From Tessaracoccus defluvii (GTDB taxonomy: Bacteria > Actinomycetota > Actinomycetes > Propionibacteriales > Propionibacteriaceae): a DNA stretch of 64,000 bases. Location of the stretch: NCBI RefSeq assembly GCF_014489575.1, contig NZ_CP060789.1:2852001-2916000 (forward strand), in the 5' to 3' direction. Position numbers and translations under genes: made by a program. Shown piece after piece: positions 17,656 through 26,554 of the stretch (its first letter is position 1; each line of letters opens with the position of its first letter). Under the pieces are notes generated by a model. It worked only from the letters and a program-made list of their open reading frames with translations. It was not told the DNA's origin and did not search any database.

Positions 17656-19548
17656 ATGCCACAGAGTCGCGGTGCAGTTACGAAGCCCTCCCTCAGGGAT
17701 GGGTCTTCTCGTTCCCGGGCCCGCCTTCGCGGCCTCGTCCCGCCTGCGGTCTGGATCACACCGACCGTTGCCGTCATCCTCGCCGTGATCGCCTTCCCGG
17801 CTGGATACTCGATCTGGCTGTCCTTCATGAAGACGAACCAGATCGGCCAGATCAAGGGATTTGTGGGGCTCGACAACTACGCGGCACTCTTCCGGGAGCC
17901 GATGTTCGGTCCGGTCGTCGCGAACACCTTGACCTGGCTGGTGGTGGTCGTCTCTTTCACGATGGTGCTGTCTCTCGCCCTCGCGACCTTCATGAACACT
18001 CAGCCCCGCGGCGAGCGATTCCTGCGATTCTGTCTCATCGTTCCCTGGGCATCGGCACTGGTGATGACGAGCACGGTGTGGCGGTTCATCCTCGAGGGCC
18101 GCTCGGGCATGCTCAATCGGATACTCAACGACCTGGGCATCCTCGTGGGCTACCCGGACTGGTTCAAGGACCCATCCACGGCGTTCATGTCCGTGATGCT
18201 GGTGGGGATCGTCACGTCCATCCCCTTCAGCACCTACGTTCTGCTGGGCGGCATGAAGACGGTTCCCACTGACCTGATCGAGGCTGCTGGTATGGACGGC
18301 GCCAGCTCATGGCACACCTGGACAAGCGTGGTGCTACCCAGCATCCGGCCCACGATCTTCGTCGCGATGGTTCTCAACCTGCTCCACGTGTTCAACGCGT
18401 TCACCATCATCTGGGTCATCACAGGCGCCAGCGCCGGCAACATCGCCGACACGACCGTGACGTGGTTGTACAAGATCGCGTTCACGGTGCAGCTGGACAT
18501 GGGCAAGGCCGCGGCGTTGGGCGCGCTGAACTTCCTCTTCCTGATCGTGCTGATCGTCGGCTACATGTTCCTGGCCCGCCCATTGGGCAGCGACGGCACT
18601 CCCGGCCGGACCTCGCTGCTTGTCCGAGCCCTCCGAGAGTCGCTCAGCGACTGGGCGATCGGCCGCGGCATCGCGCTGCGTCGCCTGCTGGCCCCGCTCG
18701 CCCCCGGCTGGCGACGCACGACTGGCTGGCTCCGTGCGCCTCTGGCGACCCTCGTGGCGATCATCATCAGCCTGTTCTTCCTGATGCCCTACATCGTCAT
18801 GTTCCTTTCCTCTTTGAAGACCACCAAGGAACTCTGGTCGATGCCGGCGACCTACCTGCCGACCGAATGGCGGTGGGAGAACTACATCGAGGTCTGGAAC
18901 AAGATCGATCTAGCCCAGTACTTCCGTGTCAGCCTCACCGTCGCCGGCCTGACCACCTTGCTGGTCCTGGTCGTCGCCCTCCCAGCCGCCTACATCGTCT
19001 CCAGGGCACAGTTCAGGGGTCGGTCGGGCTTCCTCGCGTTGATCCTCATGACACAGATGCTGCCTGGAGTCGCTGTCGTCATCGGCATCTACCGCGAGGC
19101 GGTTCTCGTAAACGCGATCGGCGAGTACTGGTTCATCATCCTCGTGAACACAGCGTTCAACCTGGCCTTCGCCGTGTGGCTGCTGTACGCGAACATCGCC
19201 GCCGTCCCCATCGAGCTGGATGAGGCAGCCACGATCGACGGGCTCGGACGCCTCGGCATCCTGATCCGCGTGATCACCCCCCTCATCAGCGGGGGTCTCG
19301 TCACAGTGATCGTCTACACGTTCATCGGCGTCTGGAACGAGTTCCTCCTGGCCCTGACCGTCTTCAACGACCCCTCGCGGGAACGTGTCGTTCTGACGGT
19401 GGGCATCAACAAGTTCGTCGGGGTCTTCGAGACCAATTACCAGTACCTGTTCGCAGCCTCGCTGATGGCCATCGTGCCTGCAGTTGTTCTGTTCTCGCTC
19501 ATCGAGCGTCGCCTCGTCGGTGGACTCACCGCCGGCGCAGTCAAGTGA
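17656..19548 (+). CDS. Fused sugar ABC transporter permease (MalF-MalG in one chain)
   Basis: A 630-residue protein joining two carbohydrate-type permeases that are normally separate. Residues about 25-310 form a MalF/UgpA-like permease with EAA loop EAAGMDGASSWHTWTSVVLP; residues about 360-630 form a MalG/UgpE-like permease with EAATIDGLGRLGILIRVITP. A basic linker of about 50 residues connects them and contains no ATG with a ribosome site. Roughly twelve helices are expected. The fusion would supply both membrane subunits of an importer using the binding protein encoded next; no ATPase gene is present, so a shared MsmK/MsiK-type ATPase is likely. Confidence 0.9.
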   Translation: MPQSRGAVTKPSLRDGSSRSRARLRGLVPPAVWITPTVAVILAVIAFPAGYSIWLSFMKTNQIGQIKGFVGLDNYAALFREPMFGPVVANTLTWLVVVVSFTMVLSLALATFMNTQPRGERFLRFCLIVPWASALVMTSTVWRFILEGRSGMLNRILNDLGILVGYPDWFKDPSTAFMSVMLVGIVTSIPFSTYVLLGGMKTVPTDLIEAAGMDGASSWHTWTSVVLPSIRPTIFVAMVLNLLHVFNAFTIIWVITGASAGNIADTTVTWLYKIAFTVQLDMGKAAALGALNFLFLIVLIVGYMFLARPLGSDGTPGRTSLLVRALRESLSDWAIGRGIALRRLLAPLAPGWRRTTGWLRAPLATLVAIIISLFFLMPYIVMFLSSLKTTKELWSMPATYLPTEWRWENYIEVWNKIDLAQYFRVSLTVAGLTTLLVLVVALPAAYIVSRAQFRGRSGFLALILMTQMLPGVAVVIGIYREAVLVNAIGEYWFIILVNTAFNLAFAVWLLYANIAAVPIELDEAATIDGLGRLGILIRVITPLISGGLVTVIVYTFIGVWNEFLLALTVFNDPSRERVVLTVGINKFVGVFETNYQYLFAASLMAIVPAVVLFSLIERRLVGGLTAGAVK

Positions 19549-19585
19549 TCCCATCCGCCCTGAACCCCAGGACCAAGGAGTAACA

Positions 19586-20873
19586 ATGAAGTTCCGTACC
19601 GTCCCTCTCGCCCTCGGCGCTCTCTCGCTCGCGCTGGCTGGATGCTCCGCGGAGCCGGGAGGAACTCCTTCCTCCCAGCCCGCTTCCTCTCAGTCCGGCT
19701 CCTCCCCCACCGAGGGTGCGAAGTCCCTCTCCATCGTCCTGGCGCAGTATTCGCCCAAAACACAGGACCACTGGAACGAGATCATCGACGAGTTCAAGGT
19801 CGATCACCCCGACGTCGAGGTCGACCTTCAGGTGCTGGATTGGGGAGCACTCACACCCACCGTCAACACCCTCATCCAGACGCAGCAGTATCCTGACATC
19901 CTCAACTTCGGCAACTGGGCCAGCTACGCCGCTGAAGGCCTCCTCTACCCTGCCGAGGACGTGCTCTCGCAGACGATCATGGACGACTTCCTCCCAGCCT
20001 TCGCAGAGAACTCCAAGCTCGAGGGAGTGCAGTACGCGATGCCGATGGTGGCCTCGGTGAACGTCCTGTATTACAACAAGGACATCCTCGATCGCGCTGG
20101 GATCACGGCACCACCGGCGACATTCGAAGAGCTCATCCAGCAGTGCTCCAAGATCAAGGAACTCGAGGAGGACATCGTGCCCTTCGCCGTGGCTCTCGGC
20201 GCCGTGGGTGGCACGGCTGAGGCCGCCCTGTGGACGTACTCAGGCGGCGGAGACTACTTCAAGGACGGCGAATGGGTCATCGACAGCGACACGAACGTGG
20301 AGACGTTCGAGTTCATCAAGCAGCTCACGGCCGACGGCTGCACGCAGCCGAACCCCGGTCAGACGAACACCGGTGACGGCACCTACCCCTGTTCCAGCAG
20401 GGCAAGGCCGCCATGGCCTACGGCACTCTCGGTACCGGCGCATTCACCACGCCGGCACGCGAAGCTGGCATCGACTTCGGGACGGCGACCTACCCGACCG
20501 CGGGCGGCGCCGCCCCCTGACGCTCGGGATCCAGGACAACCTGCTCGCCTTCAAGAAGGACGGCAACCAGCAGCTGATCGCCGACCTCCTGACCCGCTAC
20601 TACGAGGCGGAGCACTACGCCAGCGTCGCCAAGACAGAGGGCGCCTTCCCGACCACCAAGTCGGCACTCGATATCACGATCAACGATCCTGAGACCGGGC
20701 TCACGCCTGCCGACCTGGACCTGATGGAGCAGTCCCGGTTCTACCCGACGACGCAGCCTGGCTGGACCGGCGTCAACGCCCGGATCAAGTCGGACATCGG
20801 CCTCGCGGTGACCGAGGGCAACGACACCAGGCAGGTGCTGGCTGCCATCCAGGAAGCCTCGAAGACCGAATGA
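19586..20873 (+). pseudogene. Sugar ABC transporter binding lipoprotein (family 1), two apparent frameshifts
   Basis: A binding lipoprotein starting at ATG 19586 after AAGGAG, with signal ending LALAGC (Cys at about 18) and a normal family-1 order (PDILNFGNWASYAAEG, VLYYNKDILDRAGI). Frame 1 is coding to about 20388; the next stretch is coding one frame over (FQQGKAAMAYGTLGTGAF) until TGA at 20518; the rest is coding in the third frame (NLLAFKKDGNQQL to 20873). One missing C in each of the runs at 20386-20389 and 20513-20517 restores a single protein of about 429 residues. The last frame ends in an ATGA overlap with the next gene, supporting an originally intact gene. The breaks may be sequencing errors. 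Confidence 0.85.
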
Positions 20874-21778
20874 CCCGCGACGGTGTGCAGGTCCTGAGAA
20901 TTGTGCATGTCTCGGACCTGCATCTGGAACCGGAAGCAACCGAGCAGTACCCCGGGCTCGCATCCCGACTGGAACGGTCGCGCGCCGCGATCCTTCGCCT
21001 CGAGCCGGATTTCGTCGTCGCCACAGGCGACCTGACGAACCGGGGATCCGTCTCGCCTGCCGATTTCACCCTGGCCAAATCATGGCTCGACAGGTTGGAC
21101 GTCCCGTACCTCACCGTGCCGGGAAACCATGATCTGGGGGCAAACCGCCTCCGTGGCCGGCTCCATCCGATGGAAGCATACGAGGATGTGGAGTTCGCAG
21201 AGACCGGCTACGCACAGACTTTCGGGACCGAACCCATCCGCAGCATGGACCTCCATGGACTCCAGATCGTCGGAATCGCTCTCCGCGAGGACGACCCCGA
21301 CGACGCCTTGGGCCAGCTGCGGCTGTGGCTGCGTGAGGCGATAGGTCCGGTGGTCGTGGTTGGCCACTATCCCGTCGTCGTTCCGAGAGCCTGGTCCAGC
21401 GACGAGGCTTTCGCGGCCATGGGCTATGTGGACCGGTCGGCGGTCGCACTCACCCGGGTGATCGACGATAACCCCCAGGTCATCGCCTACCTGTGTGGGC
21501 ATGTTCACCTCACCTCTCTGCGCAGGATCAATTCCCGCTGCCTTCAGTTCACTGCCGGCGGCCTCGGCCCCGGCGCCTCTTCTTTCCGCGTCTATGACTG
21601 GGACGGCGCTACATGGAGGTACTCGACCGTCGACACCGAAGGGCCCAGGATCTTCTGGGAGACAGGCATCGAGGAGGCACGCAAAGACCCGTTGTTCTCA
21701 TCGGGCACCGACGCCGAGCGCCAGGGCAGCTGGACACCGGACGTCACCCCAACCACAGGAACCAAGGAGCAAGCGTGA
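20870..21778 (+). CDS. Calcineurin-like metallophosphoesterase
   Basis: A 302-residue cytoplasmic phosphoesterase of the CpdA/GpdQ class. The dinuclear metal site is complete: D16 and H18 (SDLHL), D54 (GDLTN), N86/H87 (GNHD), then GHYP and GHVH. Start and stop overlap neighbours by 4 bp (ATGA and GTGA), so it is translationally coupled to the binding protein and the DUF7916-like gene. In a sugar-importer operon it may hydrolyse an imported phosphodiester or an intracellular phosphorylated intermediate; cyclic-nucleotide hydrolysis is the alternative. Confidence 0.9.
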   Translation: MTRDGVQVLRIVHVSDLHLEPEATEQYPGLASRLERSRAAILRLEPDFVVATGDLTNRGSVSPADFTLAKSWLDRLDVPYLTVPGNHDLGANRLRGRLHPMEAYEDVEFAETGYAQTFGTEPIRSMDLHGLQIVGIALREDDPDDALGQLRLWLREAIGPVVVVGHYPVVVPRAWSSDEAFAAMGYVDRSAVALTRVIDDNPQVIAYLCGHVHLTSLRRINSRCLQFTAGGLGPGASSFRVYDWDGATWRYSTVDTEGPRIFWETGIEEARKDPLFSSGTDAERQGSWTPDVTPTTGTKEQA

Positions 21779-22697
21779 CCCCCGACTTCTCGACTGCGCC
21801 GCGTCCGACTTCGCGTCGATGACCCGGCCGGACCTGCTGGAGGCAATCACTGCCGCAGAGGGACGCACCCTGATCTGCGAGACCTCTGCACTCACCGAGC
21901 CACTGATCGCCGGCATCACGAACGCAGAGGTCGCGGCCAGCCTTGCGGCCGACATGATCCTGCTGAACTTCCTCGACGTGGACGATCCGGTGATCAACGG
22001 GCTGCCGGGCGATACCCCGATCGCGGACTCTGTCCGGACGCTGAAGCGCCTTGCGGGGCGACCTGTGGGAATCAACCTCGAGCCAATCGACGCCCGATAC
22101 GAACCGGACCCTGCGGACCCCTATTTCGTTCCGCCGGGACGGCGCGCCACTCAGGCCAATGCCCTGAGAGCCGCGGAGCTCGGGGTCGACCTGATCGTCT
22201 TCACCGGGAATCCCGGCGCGGGGGTCAGTAATCACACCATCGCGGATGCCGTCGCCGAGGCGCACGAGGTCGTCGGGGACCGGTTGGTCCTCGCTGCGGG
22301 TCGGATGCATGCGGCAGGCGTGTTCGGGCCCCAAGGAGGCCTGCTGACCCTTGCTGAGGTCGACGCCTTCATTGATGCCGGTGCGGATATCGTCCTTCTC
22401 CCCGCTCCGGGAACGGTGCCGGGCGTGACTCTCGAACTGGTGCACCCACTCGTTTCCCGCGTCCACTCCCGGGGTGCGCTGGTGATGACCACCATCGGCA
22501 CCTCACAGGAAGGCTCGGACGAGGCGACCATGCGTCAGTTCGCGCTCACAGCGAAGATGGCCGGCGCCGACCTGCATCACATCGGTGACGCCGGTTACAG
22601 CGGGATCGCCACGCCGGAGAACATCTTCGCCTACTCCATCGCGGTGCGCGGACGGCGACACACGATCGCCCGCATGGCCCGTTCAGTTCTCCGCTGA
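21775..22697 (+). CDS. DUF7916-like TIM-barrel protein, probable one-base deletion at the 5' end
   Basis: The conserved frame runs to 22697 and resembles DUF7916 proteins (formerly labelled haloacid-dehalogenase-like, often near sugar uptake genes): RLLDCAASDFASMT, GRTLICETSALTEP, GRPVGINLEPID, HHIGDAGYSGIATPENI. The GTG at 21775 is positioned by AAGGAG and overlaps the previous stop (GTGA), but it is out of frame. One extra C in the run at 21779-21783 would give V-T-P-R-L-L-D-C and restore the family N-terminus, for about 307 residues. As sequenced, the first in-frame ATG is 21819. A barrel enzyme acting on a phosphorylated sugar is plausible; the reaction is unknown. Confidence 0.8.
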
Positions 22698-22722
22698 GCC
22701 GGCAACGAGTTCGCCGAGACAC

Positions 22723-22758
22723 ACAGGGGCCGGGACGACTGATCGTCCCGGCCCCTGT
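22723..22758. terminator. Bidirectional terminator hairpin
   Basis: ACAGGGGCCGGGACGA pairs perfectly over 16 bp with TCGTCCCGGCCCCTGT around a CTGA tetraloop. It lies between the convergent DUF7916-like gene and the small membrane protein gene, 25 bp from each stop. There is no long U tract, as is usual in actinobacteria. Confidence 0.85.
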
Positions 22759-22782
22759 CCGCGTCCACTCCGGCGGCCCGGC

Positions 22783-23175
22783 TCACTGCTGGTAGGGCGC
22801 CCCGCCCTGGTGGCCGGCGGCCGGCGGGTAGCCCGGCACAGACGGGTACCCCGGATAGCCCGAGGCCGGCGGGTAGCCGCCGGGATTCGTGGGCTGCGTA
22901 GGCACCCCGGGGCGCCCGATGATCAGGGCCACAGCCGTGCAGATGCCGGAGACGATGTTGGGAACCCCCACGATCATCCCGTACCAGGCGAAGCCGATCG
23001 ATTGGGAGATCTGGTGCCCGAACAGGCCGAGCAGGACGCCGATCCCGTTGGTCACGGCAGCAACCGCGAGCAGGATCCGGGGCACCCCGCCGCTTCGCAC
23101 GACGCCGACGATGAACAGCGCGAGCAGCAGGGCCGGGATGATCAGCGACATCCACTGAGGCAGGTTGAGAGACAT
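22783..23175 (-). CDS. Small membrane protein with Pro/Tyr/Gly-rich tail
   Basis: A 130-residue protein of unknown function starting MSLNLPQW after AGGAG. Three hydrophobic segments (about residues 8-25, 32-50 and 60-85) are followed by a C-terminal tail of GYP-type repeats (GGYPPASGYPGYPSVPGYPP). Such tails are common in actinobacterial membrane proteins and probably lie in the cytoplasm or cell wall. No family is recognised beyond this layout. It lies 49 bp after the SMR pair on the same strand, separate from the riboswitch. Confidence 0.75.
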   Translation of the reverse strand: MSLNLPQWMSLIIPALLLALFIVGVVRSGGVPRILLAVAAVTNGIGVLLGLFGHQISQSIGFAWYGMIVGVPNIVSGICTAVALIIGRPGVPTQPTNPGGYPPASGYPGYPSVPGYPPAAGHQGGAPYQQ

Positions 23176-23224
23176 GGCGACGCTCCTGTCTGGGCGGCGA
23201 CCTGGTGTCGCCCCCGGAAAGGTA

Positions 23225-23626
23225 TCAAGCCAGTGCGTCAACCTCGGCCGGTTCCTCCGACCCGGCCTCGGCGTCTGCGCCGCCGTCGAGCTGCTTCAGC
23301 CCGATCACGCAGCCGACGATCCCAACCAGGAACAGCGCCTTGAGCCACGACATCGCCTCGGCGCCGGTCGCCACCGAGTAGCCGACGGTCAGGACGGTGC
23401 CGACGCTCGTCCACACGGCGTAGGCGGTGCCGGTGGGGATGTGCTGCATCGCGAACGACAGCCCCACGACGGAGGCGACGGTGGCCACCAGGAACACCAG
23501 CGTCGGAGCGAGATCGGTGAAGCCGTTGCTGGCGGACAGCGCGTTGGCCCAGACTGCCTCGAGGACGGCACTGAGCAGCAGCACGGGCCACGCCAGGCCG
23601 CGGGGAATGCTCGTCGCGCCCCTCAT
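23225..23626 (-). CDS. SMR family exporter subunit (second of a pair)
   Basis: A 133-residue small multidrug resistance protein with four helices. The membrane glutamate that binds guanidinium or drug lies in the first helix (SAVLEAVWANAL), followed by GLSFAMQHIPTGTAYAVWTSVGTV. The C-terminal tail is acidic. It overlaps the upstream SMR gene by 4 bp (ATGA), so the two probably form a heterodimer. The riboswitch upstream of the pair points to guanidinium export (Gdx) rather than broad drug efflux. Confidence 0.9.
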   Translation of the reverse strand: MRGATSIPRGLAWPVLLLSAVLEAVWANALSASNGFTDLAPTLVFLVATVASVVGLSFAMQHIPTGTAYAVWTSVGTVLTVGYSVATGAEAMSWLKALFLVGIVGCVIGLKQLDGGADAEAGSEEPAEVDALA

Positions 23627-23937
23627 GCGAGCGCCTTCAGCCCGACGACGCACGTCACGATCCCCAGCAGGAGCAGCACCTTTACCAGCCCGGCCCGCTC
23701 GGCGCCCGTGATCATGGCCCAGAGCACGGTCAGGGAGGCGCCGGTGGCGGTCCAGACGGCGTACGCGGTGCCCGTGGGGAGGGTGTTGAGTGCGAAGCCG
23801 AGCCCGAGGAGACTCGCGATCGACGCGACGACGAAGACCAGCGTCGGCACCCGCCGGCGCAGCCCGTCCGAGCGGCCGAGCGCGGTGGCCCAGACGGCCT
23901 CCAGCACGCCGGATGCAAGGAGAATGACCCAGTCCAT
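23623..23937 (-). CDS. SMR family exporter subunit (first of a pair), probable guanidinium exporter
   Basis: A 104-residue, four-helix SMR protein. The key glutamate is in LLASGVLEAVWATALG, followed by the family motif LPTGTAYAVWTATGASLT. It is the first gene after a guanidine-III riboswitch and is coupled to the second SMR gene. Paired SMR genes under guanidine riboswitches export guanidinium in exchange for protons in characterised members. The much longer open frame that encloses this gene upstream is antisense to the DUF885 gene and is not real. Confidence 0.9.
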   Translation of the reverse strand: MDWVILLASGVLEAVWATALGRSDGLRRRVPTLVFVVASIASLLGLGFALNTLPTGTAYAVWTATGASLTVLWAMITGAERAGLVKVLLLLGIVTCVVGLKALA

Positions 23938-23956
23938 TCGGGAATGTCCCTTTCGT

Positions 23957-24007
23957 TGACGACGGTTGGCCAGTCTTGTCATCACCGGGTACTGAACCGT
24001 CGTCCGG
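23957..24007 (-). promoter_or_regulatory. Guanidine-III (ykkC-III) riboswitch
   Basis: On the minus strand, starting at 24007, the sequence reads CCGGACGACGG, then GTACCCGG, then ACAAGACTGG. This matches the core of the guanidine-III class (CCGGACGA, GUACCCGGU, GACAAGAC): the two CCGG stretches can pair, as can CAGT with ACTG, giving the class pseudoknot. GACGACGGTT inside the aptamer is also perfectly complementary over 10 bp to AACCGTCGTC just downstream (plus-strand arms 23995-24004 and 23958-23967), beside the GAAAGGGA ribosome site of the first SMR gene. That offers a clear alternative fold for ligand-controlled expression. Confidence 0.85.
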
Positions 24008-24087
24008 GGCGGGATCGCCGTCCCACAGGGTAGCAAACGCTGGGGCGGGGCCGCCCCGGGGCCGGTGCCCGGTGCTAGCGTCGTGTC

Positions 24088-25755
24088 ATGTCCGATTCCC
24101 CCGTGCGCGCCGCGACGCCCCTCGACCGGATCGCCGACGCGTTCGTCGACACGATCGCCACCCTCAGCCCCATGATCGCCACCGACATCGGCGTGGCCGG
24201 CGACCCGCGGGCCATCGACGACTTCTCGCCCGACGGCCTGGCCGCAGTGGCCGATGCGACCCGCGAGACCCTGCGCCAGGTGGAGGCCGCCGTCCCCGTC
24301 GACGCGATCGACGAGGTCACCCGGGCCGCCATGATCGAGCGTCTCTCGCTCGACCTCGAGCTGTACGACGCCGGCGAGACCCACGCGGAGCTCAACAACC
24401 TGGCCTCCCCGCTGCAGTCGATGCGCGCCGTGTTCGACCTGATGCCGACTTCCACCGACGACGACTGGGCCGACATCGCTGCCCGCATGCAGGCCGTGGC
24501 AGGCGGCGTCGACGGCTACATCGCCTCCCTGCGGCATGCCGCCGACCGCGCGCACGGCCCCTTCCCGGCCCGCCGTCAGATCGACATCGGTATCGACCAG
24601 GCCCGTGACATGGCAGCCCTGGAGGGTTTCTGGGCGCAGCTGGCCTCCGGCGCGAAGGTCCCCTTGACGCTGGCCGCCGACCTGACACGCGGCGCCGACG
24701 CGGCCCGCTCCGCCTACGGGCGACTCGCAGAAGCGCTCGCCGACCTGCGCGGCGGAGCCCCCGAGGACGACGCGGTCGGGCGCGAGCGCTACCAGCGCTT
24801 CTCCCGCCGCTTCCTGGGTGCGACGGTGGACCTCGACGAGACCTACGAATGGGGCCGCGAGCAGCTGGCCAGCATCCTCGCCGAGCAGGACGACATCGCC
24901 CACCAGCTCTACGGCGACGGCACCACCACCGTCGAGGCGATGGCCCGGCTGAACGACGACGTCACCCGGCAACTGCACGGGACCGACGCCCTGCAGCGGT
25001 GGATGCAGGAGACCTCCGACGCGGCGATTGCCGCCCTGAACGGCACGCACTTCGACATCGCCGAGCCCCTGCGCACCCTCGAGTGCTGCATCGCCCCGAC
25101 CCAGGACGGCGGCATCTACTACACCGGGCCCAACGCCGACTTCTCGCGGCCGGGCCGCATGTGGTGGTCGGTTCCGCCGGGCGTCGACGTGTTCTCGACC
25201 TGGCAGGAGAAGACGACGGTGTACCACGAGGGTGTCCCGGGGCATCACCTGCAGATCGGGCAGGCCGTCTACCGCGCCACCGATCTGAACAAGTGGCGCA
25301 GCCTGCTGTGCTGGGTGTCGGGTCACGGCGAGGGCTGGGCCCTGTACGCGGAGCGGCTGATGGCCGACCTCGGTTTCCAGGACGATCCCGGCGACCGGAT
25401 GGGCATGCTCGACTCGCAGCGGCTGCGGGCAGCCAGGGTGGTGCTCGACATCGGCGTCCACCTCGGCAAGGAGTTCCCCGGCGGCGGCACCTGGAACGCT
25501 GACAACGCGTGGGACTTCCTGCGCGAGAACGTCAGCATGCAGCCCGACTTCCTGCGTTTCGAGCTCGACCGTTACCTCGGCTGGCCCGGGCAGGCGCCGT
25601 CGTACAAGGTGGGCCAGCGGCTGTGGGAGCAGGCCCGCGACGAGGCCGCCACACGGAAGGGCGACGCCTTCGATCTGCGCGACTTCCACCGTTCGGCCCT
25701 CGACCTCGGCTCCGTCGGGCTCGACGTGCTGCGGGCCGCCCTGCGCAACCTCTGA
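24088..25755 (+). CDS. DUF885 family metallopeptidase-like protein
   Basis: A 555-residue, mostly helical protein of the DUF885 family, related to M2/M32-type zinc peptidases. The HEGVPGHHLQ segment (residues about 383-392) corresponds to the zinc-binding HExxH-like site, followed by GHGEGWALYAERLM with the third ligand Glu. No signal peptide is visible, so it is probably cytoplasmic. A TAGCGT -10 box (24076-24081) ends 6 nt before the ATG, implying a leaderless transcript. Peptide or carboxypeptidase substrates are inferred only from the family. Confidence 0.88.
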   Translation: MSDSPVRAATPLDRIADAFVDTIATLSPMIATDIGVAGDPRAIDDFSPDGLAAVADATRETLRQVEAAVPVDAIDEVTRAAMIERLSLDLELYDAGETHAELNNLASPLQSMRAVFDLMPTSTDDDWADIAARMQAVAGGVDGYIASLRHAADRAHGPFPARRQIDIGIDQARDMAALEGFWAQLASGAKVPLTLAADLTRGADAARSAYGRLAEALADLRGGAPEDDAVGRERYQRFSRRFLGATVDLDETYEWGREQLASILAEQDDIAHQLYGDGTTTVEAMARLNDDVTRQLHGTDALQRWMQETSDAAIAALNGTHFDIAEPLRTLECCIAPTQDGGIYYTGPNADFSRPGRMWWSVPPGVDVFSTWQEKTTVYHEGVPGHHLQIGQAVYRATDLNKWRSLLCWVSGHGEGWALYAERLMADLGFQDDPGDRMGMLDSQRLRAARVVLDIGVHLGKEFPGGGTWNADNAWDFLRENVSMQPDFLRFELDRYLGWPGQAPSYKVGQRLWEQARDEAATRKGDAFDLRDFHRSALDLGSVGLDVLRAALRNL

Positions 25756-25762
25756 CCCCGGC

Positions 25763-26551
25763 ATGCTGCCGCGCCGCATCCTGCTGACCACCGGCCTCGG
25801 CCTGGCCGTCGCCCCTGTCGTCGCCTGTGGGCGTCGCGGCGGGGGCGACGGCGGGTCCAGAGGCGTCGACGGCGGTGGCGGGGGCGGGGGCGGCCAGGCC
25901 GCGTGCCGGGTGCCTGACGCGCTGGCGCCCATGTCGGAGGTCGCAGGGGCGCCGCTCAGCTACGCGGAATCCGGCACCCGGCAGTCCTTCGACGCCGATC
26001 CGGCCTTCGCCGCGCTGCTGCAGCAGTGGGCAGGCGAATGGGTCGCCGCCGCCGGCCTCGGGGCTCTGATGGAGGTGTCCACCTACGGCGCCTACGTCGA
26101 CAAGTGCCCCTCCTGGCACTCCGCCGGCAGGGCCTTCGACATCGCCGAACTCGTCCACGAGAACGGCACCGTGTCGTGCCGCTACGACCTCTGGGGCGAC
26201 GACCCGTCCCGGCTGCGCAGCTACTGGCGCTTGGCGGCCTCCCTCTCGACGCGATTCACCTACACGCTCGGCTACCCCTACAACCTGGCCCACCACAACC
26301 ACCTGCACGTCGACAACGGCGTCAACGGCTACGAGGCTCCCTCCCACAACGCCGGCTCGGCGGCCCAGACCACCGTGGTGCAGGGGGTGCTGCGTCACGT
26401 CTTCGGCGCCGACGTGTCGTTGACCGGCAGCTACGACGACATCACCCGGGAGGCTGTCCGGGCGGTGCAGCGCGACCACGGCATCGTCGACCGGCTTGCG
26501 ACACCGGCAGGCTGGCGCGCGTTCCTCGACGCAGCCGTCGCCCGCAGCTGA
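25763..26551 (+). CDS. Exported M15/extensin-type peptidoglycan peptidase with peptidoglycan-binding tail
   Basis: A 262-residue exported protein with an N-terminal twin-arginine-like and lipobox signal (LPRRILLTTG, VVACG) followed by a Gly-rich linker. The catalytic region resembles extensin_C/M15 D-Ala-D-Ala peptidases: SWHSAGRAFDIAE and HHNHLHVDNG supply the zinc ligands (His, Asp, His). The C-terminus (GSYDDITREAVRAVQRDHGI) looks like half of a peptidoglycan-binding domain. It starts 8 bp after the DUF885 stop, so co-transcription is likely. A role in cell-wall remodelling is inferred. Confidence 0.8.
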   Translation: MLPRRILLTTGLGLAVAPVVACGRRGGGDGGSRGVDGGGGGGGGQAACRVPDALAPMSEVAGAPLSYAESGTRQSFDADPAFAALLQQWAGEWVAAAGLGALMEVSTYGAYVDKCPSWHSAGRAFDIAELVHENGTVSCRYDLWGDDPSRLRSYWRLAASLSTRFTYTLGYPYNLAHHNHLHVDNGVNGYEAPSHNAGSAAQTTVVQGVLRHVFGADVSLTGSYDDITREAVRAVQRDHGIVDRLATPAGWRAFLDAAVARS

Positions 26552-26554
26552 GGA

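Noticed and set aside
23938..25932. Very long minus-strand open frame opposite the DUF885 gene
   Set aside because: It is the antisense shadow of a conserved gene in high-GC DNA; only its last 104 codons (the SMR protein) have homology and a riboswitch-linked start.
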